Positions 21,465 to 34,000 of a stretch of DNA of 64,000 nucleotides are shown here, piece by piece. Every line of letters starts with the position of its first letter. Position 1 is the first letter of the stretch. The translations under genes were made by a program, and so were the position numbers. Source of the DNA: Apricaphanius iberus (taxonomy: Eukaryota > Chordata > Actinopteri > Cyprinodontiformes > Aphaniidae); contig JAPXFQ010000787.1 in the NCBI GenBank assembly GCA_028564705.1, positions 3,162,001 through 3,226,000 of the forward strand, written 5' to 3'. The notes beneath the pieces were generated by a model. That model was not told the origin of the DNA, did not search any database, and saw only the letters and a list, made by a program, of their open reading frames with translations.

Positions 21465-21996
21465 ATGTTGATTTTATTTCTGTTTATCTCGCTTATAAAT
21501 CTTCCATTTTGCTCATCAGCTGACAGAAATGACGAACCTATAATCGGTGAGTTTATTACAGTGTTATATACCGCTTCCGGTTATCAAACTTCCGCAGCAG
21601 CTAGCTGCGAAGTGTAAACACCGGCTGGCTCTCCTTAAAAAAAGTGTCGAGTCATGTTTGTTTAAAGCAACGTTTGCTGCGCTAAAGGTGTTCTGGCTCA
21701 GGAGGTGTTCTCCCCGAAACCGAACCAGACGGCGTACATCGCTGCCTCCTACGTGAAGTTCCTGGAGGCTGCTGGAGCCAGAGTCGTACCTGTCATGTGA
21801 GTACCCTATTAATAACGGCCAAAGGGTGATCACATCTGGAATAAACAGCTGTGCGAAGCTAAATGTCCTCATCTTACAGGATAAACAAGACACTGGAGGA
21901 ATACAAGACTCTGTTCAGCTCTATTAATGGGTAAAAAAACTAACTATTACGTATTTTGTATTTTTTTTTATGAATTACTGTTTTATACATAATTTG

Positions 21997-22027
<31 letters not shown>

Positions 22028-24004
22028 TTAGTTTAGGCTATTAATTTTTTTCATGCTTGGAATATACGTTTTAAATTATATCCATCTATATGGCAAGTCA
22101 AGTTGATCATATATAGTGGCTCCCATCAGATTTCTCATAATTTCTTTGGTTATCACAGACCATACATGTCAGGTTAATTGTGTGTTTATTCAGAATATGA
22201 TTCAAAGGAATTGGCTTTAGTTTACAATGCAAAAGTATAAAGAATAACCATTGTTTGTTGTGTTACCATACTTACAATCTGATCCTATTACTTTAAAGGA
22301 GATATATCATGCTTTTAAATTCTTCCTTTTCACATGTATATCATTCACTTGTGGTCTATATAAAGTAGAACCACAGTGGTTTGGTCTGAATTCCATGTTA
22401 TTGTAGCCCCACAGACTCTCCTTATACCGTTCTGAGGAGCATCTTTAGAGCAACTCATTTTCGTGCGGTCCCTTTAATTGTAAGCGAAACATTACATGCC
22501 CCACCCCCTCCAGGTTACAGAGCGTTCCGCTCCACCCCGTTCAGACATTTTTGTAGTCTGATAGCAGCGATACGATTACTACCGGCAGATAAATTTTTTA
22601 TTGTTAAGATGTTGTCGCTAAATTCCTGTACATCATGTGTACCCCACGACAAAAACGGCAAAAAAAGCCCAATCATTTTATTCAAAGCATGCAGTACAGT
22701 TATATCCTCAGCTAAAAGCTAGCACACATCGCTAACAGAAGCAGAATGTACAATGCTACAACTATCAAAACAATCGCCCGTACGACATATCAACACACAA
22801 CATTCATGTCTAAAATAAAGTTTACTGTCATTTTAGTGTTATTTGAAGCTTACCGCTTTGCTTTGTCCGTCGTTTCCGTGGAGAGAAGGAACTGACCCCT
22901 CAATCAGACAAAGTCTTTCGGCAAATCCCTCCTGATACAGACCGAGGTTGCTGAAGCACTCGTCCTCGAAGTGCTTCGCGCAAACGAGGAGAACTTTCCC
23001 CACGGATGTCGGTATATTTCCACTAAAAATAAAATTTAACCAGGCACTTCTCAGAGGCTCTGATGCTGGGGGTCGATGTAGGGATTTGTGTGGGTTAATA
23101 CACCCAATAACTGAACATTTTGACTTGCTTTCTTGTAACTTCGACATGACTGACCTTGGACTACAAAATCGCTGTGGGGGAGAAAAAATGGCGGCTTCAC
23201 GAAATTGGTTACCCGGAAGTCCATTACCTTATTTGGCAGTTCAACAACAAATGCTGTGACGTAATAGACAAGAAAACGTAATAGCGAACAGAGAAAACTA
23301 AACAGACTGAAAAATATGACCAAAAAAGAATGTAAAGATATAAACACAGCACCAGAAGAGAATAAATGTAAGTTGTCTGCACTCCTAAACACCCAAAATA
23401 CACATTTACATGCATTTAAGGGCTAAAAAAGTGGATTTTCCATGATATGTCTCCTTTACTTTTCGTGTTTCAACTCAGCTTTTTTCTTAAGATCAGCCGA
23501 TTGAATTTAAGCCACCTCTTCCACATTTCACCAAATGTTTCTTGCTTAGCCTTGGGCCATCCCAGGCTCTATAAAAAATACCCACAAACCCCTGCTCAAA
23601 TGTCAGGTTTTAGCCCAGTGATAGAAAGAGTAACATAACAAATTATTAGGTTTAGGTCGTAAGTTATTTTTACAAATAGTGACAGGTTGATTTGAAGTCT
23701 TTTTCAAAAGATTTCAAAATGCATTTTGTAATTTCTCAGGCCTCTGACCATAGTACCCCTAAGTATAAATGTGGGTATGTTGCTAGTTAGATCAGCTAGG
23801 CCAGCGTTTCCCAACCTTTTTTCGAAAACCACAAGTACCCCCGTAGTCAAACGTGTTGATGATTCTCCAGAATTAGAATGTACGGCTGAATATTAAATGA
23901 AAATAATTTTGTTAAATCTCCCTAACTTTTACAGGCATGTTTATTTCTCAAGCATTTTATTATTTTCACTTCAAAATATTCACTTCAAATTAAACATGGC
24001 AACA

Positions 24005-24069
<65 letters not shown>

Positions 24070-27000
24070 TTATATGTTGCCATGAACGTGAATAAGCAAT
24101 CTCAAAATAAATACACTTTAAAAAGTAAATAAACCTCATTTTGTTGGAACTCTTTTGAATAAATGTCCATTAAACAGACATTTAAACAAAACACTGAAAA
24201 AAGAACCATGCTAGTTTTACTTTGTTTTCATCATTCAGCTCATTTTTAATAAGACCCCTGAGCTTGGTTATCGTTGATGAGCTCTGATAGGTCCGGGGGC
24301 AGAGAGTTCTCCAGTCTCCTCCTCTGCTGGGTTTATTATTCATTTGGGAATTTATTAGGCATTATGCAACCAATCATATGGGAAATGAAATACTAATTTT
24401 CTCACGAATCACTGCAATAGGCACTTCAGGAATTCAAGTTTTCAAACTCAATATGTTGATTATTTTATTGAGGCTGCTTCTGCTCAAACAAGACTTTAAA
24501 ATTGAGTCATATGTTTTTGAACTACCATATTAAGCGAAGTGTGTAGTACACATGCACCCCTTTGGTTGTATTCACAATGGAAGAGGTGTGAATATTAGCA
24601 TCACTATTTAATAAGGGGTAATATCATAGTAAAATGTTGTCAAAGGCAACTTTTTCGATTTTATGCTATCTGATAAATTCGTGAAAACATATAGCACTGA
24701 TTGGAATCCCCATCTTCTCCGTGAATTTATAAAGAGCCGACTTTAGTTTTCGTGTTCTGATATATGGGTTTAATGTGACACAGGATCCTGTATCCGGGCG
24801 GAGGGGTCAGCATCATCTCCTCCGGGTACCAAAGAGCCGCCAAAATCTTCTTTGAGCTGGCCATTGAGGTGAAACATTAACCAACCGGTAGCTGTGTTGC
24901 AGAGCGAAGATGGGACAGCTTGATTTGAAAATGTGTGTTTTCTCAGGCAAACAAGAAGGGCGACTACTTCCCCGTGTGGGGCACCTGTCTGGGGTTTGAG
25001 CAGCTCATGTATTTGACGAGTGGGAAGACCCAGCTGTCGAGCACCAACACGAGCGGCGTCGTTTTGCCTCTGAACTTCACTCAAGGTACGCCTCAGAGGA
25101 ATATGGACATACGGGTTTGTTTTTGTAAGAGACTAAAGAGATTACACTAAGTAGTTTGTTCAAAAAAAATAATTTGTAAAAAACAAATAAGGACACTGAT
25201 CATGTTTTTGTGAAGCAGTAATTATTTTTCTACTATTATATTACTTTAAATTACACTCCAGTGACTGTAAAATATAATTTTGGTTCAAAACTGATTTATA
25301 ATTTGTGAAAAAATACAACTTAAAGTTGAAATTTAAACACAGTATTCAAATCTTATAGAGGGACTTTTTAACGTTGCTATGAGAATGACTGATGATGATT
25401 GTCTGTCTGTTCTCCAGAAGTGAAAGGCAGCCGGATGTTTAAGGCGTTTCCTCCTGATCTCATGTCAGCTCTGTCCTCTGAGCCTCTTACAGAAAACTCT
25501 CATCACTGGAGCCTGGCCACGCTGGTACATTCTCTCTGCCTGGAGCCACCACAGAGTTCTAGCATTGGAGTTCTAGTCATTCTAGCATCGAAAGCGGCGT
25601 TTCCATTACAAATATGCGCAAAACTTTGTCGATATTGTTTAACTGTTGAAAAACCAAAATTTCGCAATTGCAGTGTTTCCATTAAATAAAAAAAAACTCA
25701 GGTTAAATCACAGGTTTTCACGCAATAAGTCATGGATGTCACAATGGGTCTCCGGCCAAGTATTTCATCCATGAGGGAGGAGTATTTTAAACCGATTGTC
25801 TTTACCACCACCGGCGCTTTTGCCGAGCTTTCTTTTCTCCGGCATATATTTCTGTTTGAGTGTTTTCCATTTTGAGCGTAAGATTTGTCACGGATTGTGG
25901 AACCCCGCTTGGTTCATCGCAGCTTCAAGGTCTTGGTAAATGCTCGCATTTCTTTGCCGTTCTGAATCTAATATATTAGTTATAGGGAGACTAAGTGACG
26001 CCCTTCTACTTCTGGTCCATGGGTCCCCTACTGCCCAAAAAAAAAATAATTATTGAGAGTCAATGGAGCGATGAGTTATTGTTTGATCCCGTTTGAAATA
26101 CGCCATGAATCGAATGTTTGATGTCCGTGAATATTAAAGACTAATTTTGTTGCAGAGAAAATGCTAATTTTCAACAGGCGACAAAAGTTACTTTAGGTTT
26201 TGTGTAAAAACACTAAGTGGACTACAACTGCAGAAGAAGAAGAAAGAGACAATGGCCTGTACCCTCCAGGACGAAGGAATGAGCATCAAACACGGAGAAA
26301 ACCACCATAATTATGACCATGTGGAACGTAGCAGCTATGTCGGGGGTAAAGCAGTCGGTGGAGTGAGAACCAGCATGGAGGAGAAGCTCTACGACCTTTT
26401 GGTGACAGTTTTACGTGCTATAGCTAGTGCTAGCTCCCGTTAGCTGGCTGACGTCATGTATGCGATTTCTGATTTGTAGGCATTTTAATTGCGAAATTTT
26501 ACCATGAAATAAATTCGTAATAACTTGACACAGTCGAAATGTACATCATTAGTTATCATTTAAATCGAAGTACAACATGTGTGTGATTCAGGACGTAAGA
26601 CAAAGCGGACCAGAAAATAAGTTTTATTGACTTCCATGCGCAAAAAAGGGCCGACTGGAAGTGAAGGAGACTTAGGCTCCCCTTGCCTTCATTATGAACC
26701 AAATGCAAAAAAAACAACAACAAAAAAACGGTCACTTCGTGGACCCAAACATGCCGCCCCATCTTTCTTCTCCTACCGCTACTTCAGACGCCACAAACGT
26801 CGACGTCTTTTTCGCTCGTCATAACATCCCGTTGTTGATCGCATACTCGTGTGACGCGAAAAGGGTGTTTCCATTGCTGTTTCGCGTAACGTATTAATTT
26901 CGATACGCTCGAAAAAACACCTCATCCGAGCACAAAAATGTTTTATCGAAAAAGACGAGTTTTTTTTTTTATTGCCGTGTTTACATTAAGAAAATTTATT

Positions 27001-27694
27001 TTTGCTAATTTAATTTGCAAACTTTTATGAGTAATGGAAATGCAGTTAAAAATAAATTAAAACCCTGGAAATAACACTTTAGTCTTTCATAAACTAATCA
27101 GTCACACAGCAAAACATGACAAAGATGAAAAAGGATATATTTAAACAGTTTCATGTGACTAATCTGTCCTGTTCCGTTTCAGACTTATAAGACAGATGAG
27201 GACCTGATGAGCTTTTATAAAGTTCTCTCGACAAACACAGATGGAAACATCGAGTTTGTTTCAACAGTGGAAGGTGAGCGAAACAGCATCGTCTTACTGA
27301 TGTGGTGGAATCGAACCGTTGTCATGGCTACATTTGTTTCTTACCTCCATACAGCTTACAATTACCCCGTCTACGGAACGCAGTGGCATCCGGAGAAAAA
27401 TGCCTTTGAGTGGTCCAGACCGTATATTCCTCACTCTCCATCAGCAGTCAGGACAACCTTCTACATGGCCGACTTCTTTGTGAATGAAGGTGTGAAAACA
27501 GAACTAGTTTATTGTCCTAAAGCTGTAGGTTTACTTGTCACTTAAACTCTGACCTATAAATCTCTTTCTGTGTAGCGAGGAAGAACTTCCACAGGTTTCA
27601 GTCCAAGGAGGAAGAGAACAAAGCCCTGATATACAACTATAATCCTGTTTACACTGGAACCATGAGTGCCTTCGAACAAATGTATTTATTCTGA
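21465..27694 (+). CDS. ggh: Gamma-glutamyl hydrolase (complete, 9 exons)
   Basis: Exons 21465-21546, 21688-21796, 21880-21930, 24784-24868, 24947-25085, 25418-25524, 27183-27273, 27355-27489, 27576-27694: 918 nt, 305 aa plus TGA, all phases closing. The enzyme removes gamma-glutamyl residues from folate and antifolate polyglutamates in the lysosome or after secretion. Residues 1-19 ([19 protein letters not shown]) are a signal peptide, which supports this ATG. The class-I-glutamine-amidotransferase-like fold follows ([34 protein letters not shown]). Catalytic Cys123 lies in [10 protein letters not shown] and His233 in YGTQWHPEK. Candidate N-glycosylation sites are NQT, NKT, NTS and NFT. The C-terminal half (EFFVNEAR-type helix, [12 protein letters not shown]) matches human GGH as I remember it; length is close to the human 318. 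Introns 3 and 6 are swollen by mobile elements. Confidence 0.97.
21997..22025. repeat. (TA)n microsatellite
   Basis: TA run of about 28 bp in ggh intron 3. Confidence 0.9.
22295..23457 (-). mobile_element. Non-autonomous DNA transposon carrying a THAP exon
   Basis: Ends are inverted: AAAGGAGATATATCATG at 22295 and, inverted at 23457, AAAGGAGACATATCATGG. The body of about 1.16 kb has one meaningful coding segment, a THAP-domain first exon on the minus strand, and nothing resembling a catalytic domain. THAP domains occur at the N-terminus of P-element and Kolobok-type transposase genes, so this is probably an internally deleted relative. The left flank contains TTAA-like sequence but the right flank does not, so the target duplication is unclear. 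Located in ggh intron 3. Confidence 0.75.
22854..23147 (-). CDS. THAP zinc-finger exon of a transposon
   Basis: 98 codons from ATG (23147-23145) to a splice donor read as AAAGCG/GTAAGC at 22854/22853. The peptide starts [16 protein letters not shown] and continues [19 protein letters not shown] and [15 protein letters not shown]. The C..C (CSVIGC), conserved P and W, and the C..H (CAKHF) spacing are those of a THAP zinc-coordinating DNA-binding finger. No downstream exon was found within the element, so the frame is an orphan first exon. It opposes the ggh strand and is not a ggh exon. Confidence 0.7.
24007..24064. repeat. (TA)n microsatellite, imperfect
   Basis: About 58 bp of TA repeat with one TTA interruption, in ggh intron 3. 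Confidence 0.95.
25985..26681 (+). mobile_element. Element family E720, copy 1 (nested)
   Basis: Left end GGGAGACTAAGTGACGCCCT, right end (inverted) GGGGAGCCTAAGTCTCCTTC. Aligns along almost its whole length with 57774-58496. Contains a plus-strand ORF (26252-26443) whose central peptide is shared with the other copy. Inserted inside the element 25596-27045 in ggh intron 6. The full-length relationship and terminal inverted repeats indicate a DNA transposon derivative. Confidence 0.7.
26252..26443 (+). pseudogene. Conserved short ORF of element E720, copy 1
   Basis: 63 codons. The core [27 protein letters not shown] and MEEKLYDLL is shared with copy 2 (57995-58186) although the rest has diverged. 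This suggests the segment was once coding, perhaps a first exon. The MEEKLY start weakly recalls the beginning of MADF-type DNA-binding proteins encoded by some transposons; that is a guess. There is no downstream domain. Confidence 0.4.
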
Positions 27695-30600
27695 GAGCTA
27701 AGATACTTTCTCTGAACCAAAGTTCAGAGGCTGCCTCAATACAGACTTTTTTTGAACAATTATTTTAATTATCTAAGAAATTTGTTCTGCACCGGAAATT
27801 AAATGGATGTTTTGTGCTGGAGATATTGGAACAGTGGAGAATTCTAATCAACACTGGTGTAGGACTTTGCTTTAAACTTGCACTTCTTGCACATTTCTTC
27901 TGACAGATCACTTGATGCACGAATGTATATTTTTTCTGGTTGCTTGGACTTTTTTTAAGCCCTCCAACTGCACTGATGACTGAAACAGAAATCGCTTTCT
28001 GTAAAAAGAAGGGAAACATTTAAACCTTAATTCCCTATTTCTTAACATGTTTGTCATTTTTCTTGGATTTTGATAATCTAATGTAAATGTATTGCTGGTG
28101 TAAACATTTTAAAGGCTTTTGAGATTACTTTGTGTTGTCCCTCAGGATTTCCTACTAACCAAAACATCAGTGTGATGGACTTTCCAGATAAAAATCCTAA
28201 ATATTTGATTGTGCTTCTGTAGGGAAAATAATTACTGCGCTGCTATAACTCACAGGGTAACTTCAGTGTTATCTTGTATGTCAGGAAACAGGAGATATTC
28301 CTGGCTTGTAATGGATAATTTCATATTGAGATTGCAGCTTTTTACTGGCTGTTTTGTTCCTTTGTTATACAACATGTAGTTTCGGAGGACATCACTGTGG
28401 AATTGGAGAAAAAATATTAGGGGTTTAAAGGCACATGTATCTTTATTTTCTGGTACGGCCGTGCCCTGGCAATATTGTTTTCTACTCTGGCTATGTGCCC
28501 TTGTACTATTTTATTTTATATATTTTAAATCAAATCAAATCTCCAGTCAATTCTATGTTTTCAACTTTTTAAAATTATAGAAAAAATAAGATCATATTTC
28601 AGGAAATGAAAGGAATGTATTCAGGAAAAAAGGTTCTTTTTTTAATGCTGATCAAAGAAAAAAAATGAAGTCATGTGCACATTTGTTTTTATTTTTCTTG
28701 AGTGTACTGAAAACATACCAAACTGTGATTTGTGTGTACTTTTAGACCCCTTGTAAGTATTAAAACAACAAATATTTTGAATAATTTATGTTTTGTCACT
28801 GAAAACAAATCACCCAGCCAGCCTTAATGAAAATCCAAGATCTTTCTTGACTGATAAAATATCTACTTTTTTATTCTAACACTTACTTTCATGCCACAAT
28901 CTGCCAATGACATCTCAGTATGCTTTGGATAACAAAGTTGAACGTCTTGGAAAAAGTCCTCCACATATAGAAAGAACGTTTGTTTCAACTGGCCAACCAC
29001 TTCCATCTCAATTCATAGACGGCAACAGGGAAACAAAAATGATCAATTAAATGTAACGTCCAAAGTATGTTATGCACGAATAACACTCAGGTAACATTGT
29101 TTTTTTTTTCTTTTCAGAAGAAAATGATATTAGAACATTTACACATCAAGCCAACGAGACTGTGATCTCAATCACAATACTACTGCAAATATATTTTATG
29201 CAGTTCAGTAAAAAAACATTCAGGATGTCAAAATTTAGGATGACTTACTGAGAAATGAAGGATAGTGTAGCAAAGTACTTCTGAACATGCACGGTAGTGC
29301 AACAGAATTTAAGATGAAACAAAATAAAAATTGTGCCTGAATGTAATTATTTCTGTGATTAGCTAGATTTTTTTTTAATATCAACAGTGACATGAAACTT
29401 ATTTCTAATTGGGGAAAAAAGAGCATTATTTAGTTAATTGTTGGGGGAAAGAGACCTAAAACGTGACGATTTACCCGGTCATAACCAGATTCTGGCATGA
29501 TTTTAAAATATGGGGAAAAAAAAGACAGGCATACCCAGAAAGATTTTATTTTGTGTTAAAATTAGCCTAAGTTCAAACATTTTAGAGAACGGCCATAATT
29601 AGTATAAAGATGATAGCTTAACAGCTAATCTCGCTGTGTCAAAACATGTGTTGGGGTTTTGAGCCACAGCACTTCTAGAACGTTATAAATCCCTTCAAAG
29701 TAACCAATAAGATCAGTACTTTTAGCCATTAGTAATGCTACTAAAGAATATTTCATTTTGTGCTAAGTAGAACAAGGGCTACACTAATAGCACAAAAAAA
29801 GCTAACAGAACTAAAAACTATCCCGCTGCTTTTAGTTTTCCTAGAAATAGGAAAAATGTCACATTTTTAATGTAGGTTTTTGAAAGAAAGTAAATGGATA
29901 TTTTACAAAGCAGATATCACTCAAATGTTTTTAAAATCTAAAAACCATCACTGCACCTAGCTTAAGATAAGAATATTGTTAGCATGACTCCATGTACTAA
30001 GTGGAAACTTCTTATCTTCAAAAAAAGACTTTTTGAAAAAAAACAAACATTTTATATTAATTTATAACTGACAAAGAAGGTTATATTTCTGTCAAAATGC
30101 CGTATATTCATGCTTTCCGTTGTCTTAAAATTATGAAATAATTTACTGCAGTAAGATTGAACCTGAAACAGGGCTAATCTTGTAGAGATGTGTTAAAGGT
30201 CTGAACCAAAAATATCTTAGCTTTTTTTTTTATTCAGTAAATTTCTTATGTTTTCTGATAAAGTAAGGCACCGTGAATAAAAAAATAATAATGCATGTTG
30301 AATGAGAACAAAACAGAACTACTTCCAATTTATAATCCTGATCAAAATGGCTTATTTCTCTCCCCCTTTAAACACCTTCCAGTCAAATGACTCGGCATAA
30401 CGGAAATAGATTTGAATCTAAAAGACAAAACCAGCATTGTTGAGGCAAGTAACACTTAAAAACAAGATGCGGCTGGATGAGGATTTGTGTGCTATTTTAC
30501 ATACTGTTAACAGAGACAACCACAGTCCAAGAAAAGTTCATCACAACTTTAAAAATAGTAACATTCCCTGTATCCACGCAGTTCCAGACACCCCTTATGA

Positions 30601-31064
30601 ACACTGCTGGTCAGCGCCAGGGTTCTGAATTTCATTTATATACAAAGCCCATGTAGGTTGTGTGCTATAATGTCTCTTCTCCTCACAGCTTGAAAGTCTG
30701 TGTTTAGGCTTATGCTTTCTTTCCGCTGCTTTTAAAGATGTCCATCCTGCTGTAAAGGAGACCACTTCTTCTCAGTGTATTTCAAGACTTCTTGTAAGGT
30801 CACCTGTCATTTGGAGCTCTGTTGAGGGCCTTTTAAAATCCAAGTCAGGGCATTGGACAAACGAGGGAGGGTAGACGTCGTGGTTAGATCCGTCATCTGC
30901 CGGACGGTGTTGTAGACACAGCGAGTTAAACCGAAACACATGGAATATGACTGTTGCATATTATGGAGAACTTGGCCGTGCTCGGGCACAGATACAACAC
31001 GGAGGAAATGTCTGACCAAATGGAGTGGATGAGAAAAGAGGAGCGAGAGCCTGCCGAAGACGAT
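27695..31064. other. ggh-dpp6 convergent intergenic region
   Basis: Holds the 3' UTRs of two tail-to-tail genes; no coding exon or RNA gene seen. A plausible ggh polyadenylation hexamer is ATTAAA at 28759-28764. About 28440-28530 is an inverted fragment of repeat family R1 (TATTGTTTTCTACTCTGGCT then ATGTGCCCTTGTAC). The dpp6 cleavage site was not fixed. The short ORFs present look random. Confidence 0.6.
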
Positions 31065-34000
31065 TTAACCCTCGTCTTCAACCTCTTCTTCCAACTCCTC
31101 CTCGAGCACACTTTCTGGTAGCCTGAAGCACTCCTCAAAAAAATTCACCAGGGACTGACTCAGGTGCTGCCTTGTTGCGTCGCTGTGGATGAAATGGCCC
31201 TCGTCTGGGTAAATCTGGCAGAATACGGACAGAACAAAAATAGGTTGAGTCACAATTCATTAAATTCAACTTGAACTATGCTATGTATAATGGAAACCTC
31301 CAAATTCAGTGTCAGATCTGATAAAGGTTTTACTGGATTTAAACTAAAATAAGCTCATCAGGAAAACAGGAATCTCAATGGCATAATAAGGTAATAAAGA
31401 ATAAAGCGTTATTTACGTGCCATGTGTCCAACTCACTGGGTAAAATGTTTTTTTTATGATCACAAAAATTGGTCCTTTCACCACGTCAGTACAGTGCAGC
31501 GGCAGACAAAACCAGAAGGTTGATTGTTGTGTCTGAGTAATCAAATGTTATTGTCCTTTCAAATATACAACTACCTATTAAAAATGACTGTCATTGCATA
31601 AAAGTAAACTGTAGACCAAGTTGAATACCCTACCAAACTTTATTGATAAACTGGGGTTGAATAAGACAGGAGCAGAATGGTAGATTCATGTACTTTGCGA
31701 CATTTCCTAAACATCAGAAGTCTTCTGGTTGATTCTGCCCTTGAAGTGTACTGATTGGGTAAAAATCCCTAAAATCTGACTGAGAACTAATAAGACAACC
31801 ATTTGTCAAGAAACTGAATTTGTGTTTGTTTTTTTAAGGATTCCACGTTATTTCCATCACTGCTGGTTGTGCTTTAAAATGGTGTTTTGCATAATTTACA
31901 GATTAAAAGGTTAATATACGCCGTATTTTTGAAAAATATAGCATGGGCATAAATCTGTATTTTGTTCTTTTTCGCCTTTAGACTTCAGTGAAGCAGTCAG
32001 TTATTTTATTGGCGGAAAGAAAAATGGCTAATGTTCTATCATCATCTTGGTATGACGGCGTATTGTGGCCATTGCAAAGAAAACAGTACAGTTTCTTGAA
32101 AATAAAGTAAAAATTTAAGGTTAATTTAAAACATTTTCAAGAAAAATTCTGTCCAAAAATTGTACATTTGCAATAACAAACTCGACTTGATTAAAGACAT
32201 AGATTTTCAATATTAAAATCAAGATTTCTTCTGACATCAAAGTTAAATATCCCATCAAGAAACCTAGATATTTTTCAAAGCACAAGTGGTTTGAGCGCCT
32301 CTTTTCCTGGATCAGAACAACTCTGGGGTGCAGAATTGCGTGTTTATTTATTGCAGTATAATAACACATTTCCGAGTTGCTCTTGAAAATGTGAAATGAC
32401 TCTTTAAAATCTAAAAACAGTTTTTCTCTTATCCACAATAAAAGAATACTCTGTCATATGCTGAGTGGGAGCATACAAACTTAAACAGAAGAGGACCAAT
32501 AATTGGTCTCAGTGGAACACCTCAAAGACACTTGTCTGGGTTTTAAATTACCAGTGTAAATCGAAAAATGTTATATTAACAGGACATGAGACGGTTTTTA
32601 AAAAATGTGTAGGATGCCGTGTTGAGATCAAAATCAACAAAAATAGAACGTTTATGGCTGCCCAGGTGAGTTTCCAGGTTATTTACCAAGACCGTTTTTG
32701 GTCCACGAATAATTTTAAAACCAGATTGTTAAATATCACACTTTTGAATTAAATACATGTATAACATATGCATATTTTCCCAGATCTCATGCCTGTTATA
32801 CAAACGTCTGAGCCAACCAGTGATTACTAATTAGGTTCCACAACTAAAATGTCCCAAGCACATCCCCAAGCCATTTAGCTGCAAAACAATTTTTCAAGTA
32901 GTTGATGCTTTTTTATATTGTTCATTTAAAAATGTCACCTTAAGAGTTTTATCACCAAAAAGGAAAATTATAGCAATCATTGGTTGACTTTGCTTTGGAT
33001 ACTCCTAGAACAAACGATCCCTTTTTGAGAGGGGCAGCCTAAATCGATATGGTTAAAAACCTGAGTCTTAATAATTATTCAGCTACAGTACAGTCAAAGG
33101 TTAATAAAAGACAAGGTGTTGGATCATAAACCTCCTTCAGGTTTAGAGATTTAACCAAATTAAATGAAATCACCAACCTGTAAGGTGTAATTTGCTTTTT
33201 CACTAATGAGCTGAGAGATGAATTTCGCTGTATGCTGGAAATGGACTTTTTCTGGGGAAACGGAGGCAAACATGTCAGACTGATGATTGGTTTTTACAGA
33301 TTAGAGATGAGAACTTTGAACTGCAATCGTACCATCAGCTGTCGGGTGAATGATCAGGAACTTCTTATCCATGAACAGAGATGCTCTGTGTGCTAAATTT
33401 GCCATCTAAGAACACAAACAGAATCATTTCAACGTTTCTAGCGATTACCACATATTAACCATAACGGGAGGCGCTCTTGTAATGAAATCCTACCGTGTAA
33501 GCTCTTGGATCTGGTTTAGGGAGTCCGAGATATCTTTCAGAAAAAGCAGAGGCTGTAAAAAAAGAAGAAAAAAAGAAAACAGGATGTATCACTGTGTACT
33601 GAAATTAAAATAGTTTAGCCCACACTTCTATGACAGCACATATCCACTCAGCGTAGGTACGGAGGTCATAAGAATGAATTTGAACTCTTTCTTTTGTAAG
33701 CGTGGAATAATCTTTCAAAAACCTGACTTAATTTAAGAAACATATCTGGTGAAAAAGTTTGAAATATATTATTGAAATTCGGAACTTCCATGCCTTTAGT
33801 AGCCACCAACAAGCTTCCCACTGGGCAGAATGTGGAGGGTTCCTTTTAAATTTCATCACAGAATTGGCCTCAACTTCACTGATTTCCAATAAGATCAGGA
33901 GATATCTACATCCTAGAGTGTGTGTCTGTTGCAACACCTGGGTCCATAGGAAAATAAAGAAAATATAACCATCTGGCACAAACCACCTACCTCAGGCGAG

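Larger units (their letters stand above)
25596..27045. mobile_element. Outer palindromic element hosting a nested insertion
   Basis: TTTCCATTACAAATATGCGC near 25600 is mirrored by the inverted right end near 27045 (reverse complement: TGCATTTCCATTACTCATAA). Both ends share words such as TTTCGC..., GTTTCCATT and CGAAAAA repeated in opposite orientation. The middle is occupied by another element (25985-26681). It fills most of ggh intron 6. No coding capacity of its own. Confidence 0.55.

Noticed and set aside
23805..23850. CAGCGTTTCCCAACCTTTTT as the end of a second CAGTGTTTCC-type MITE
   Set aside because: Only one end is recognisable and no inverted partner was found nearby, so it is not called as an element.
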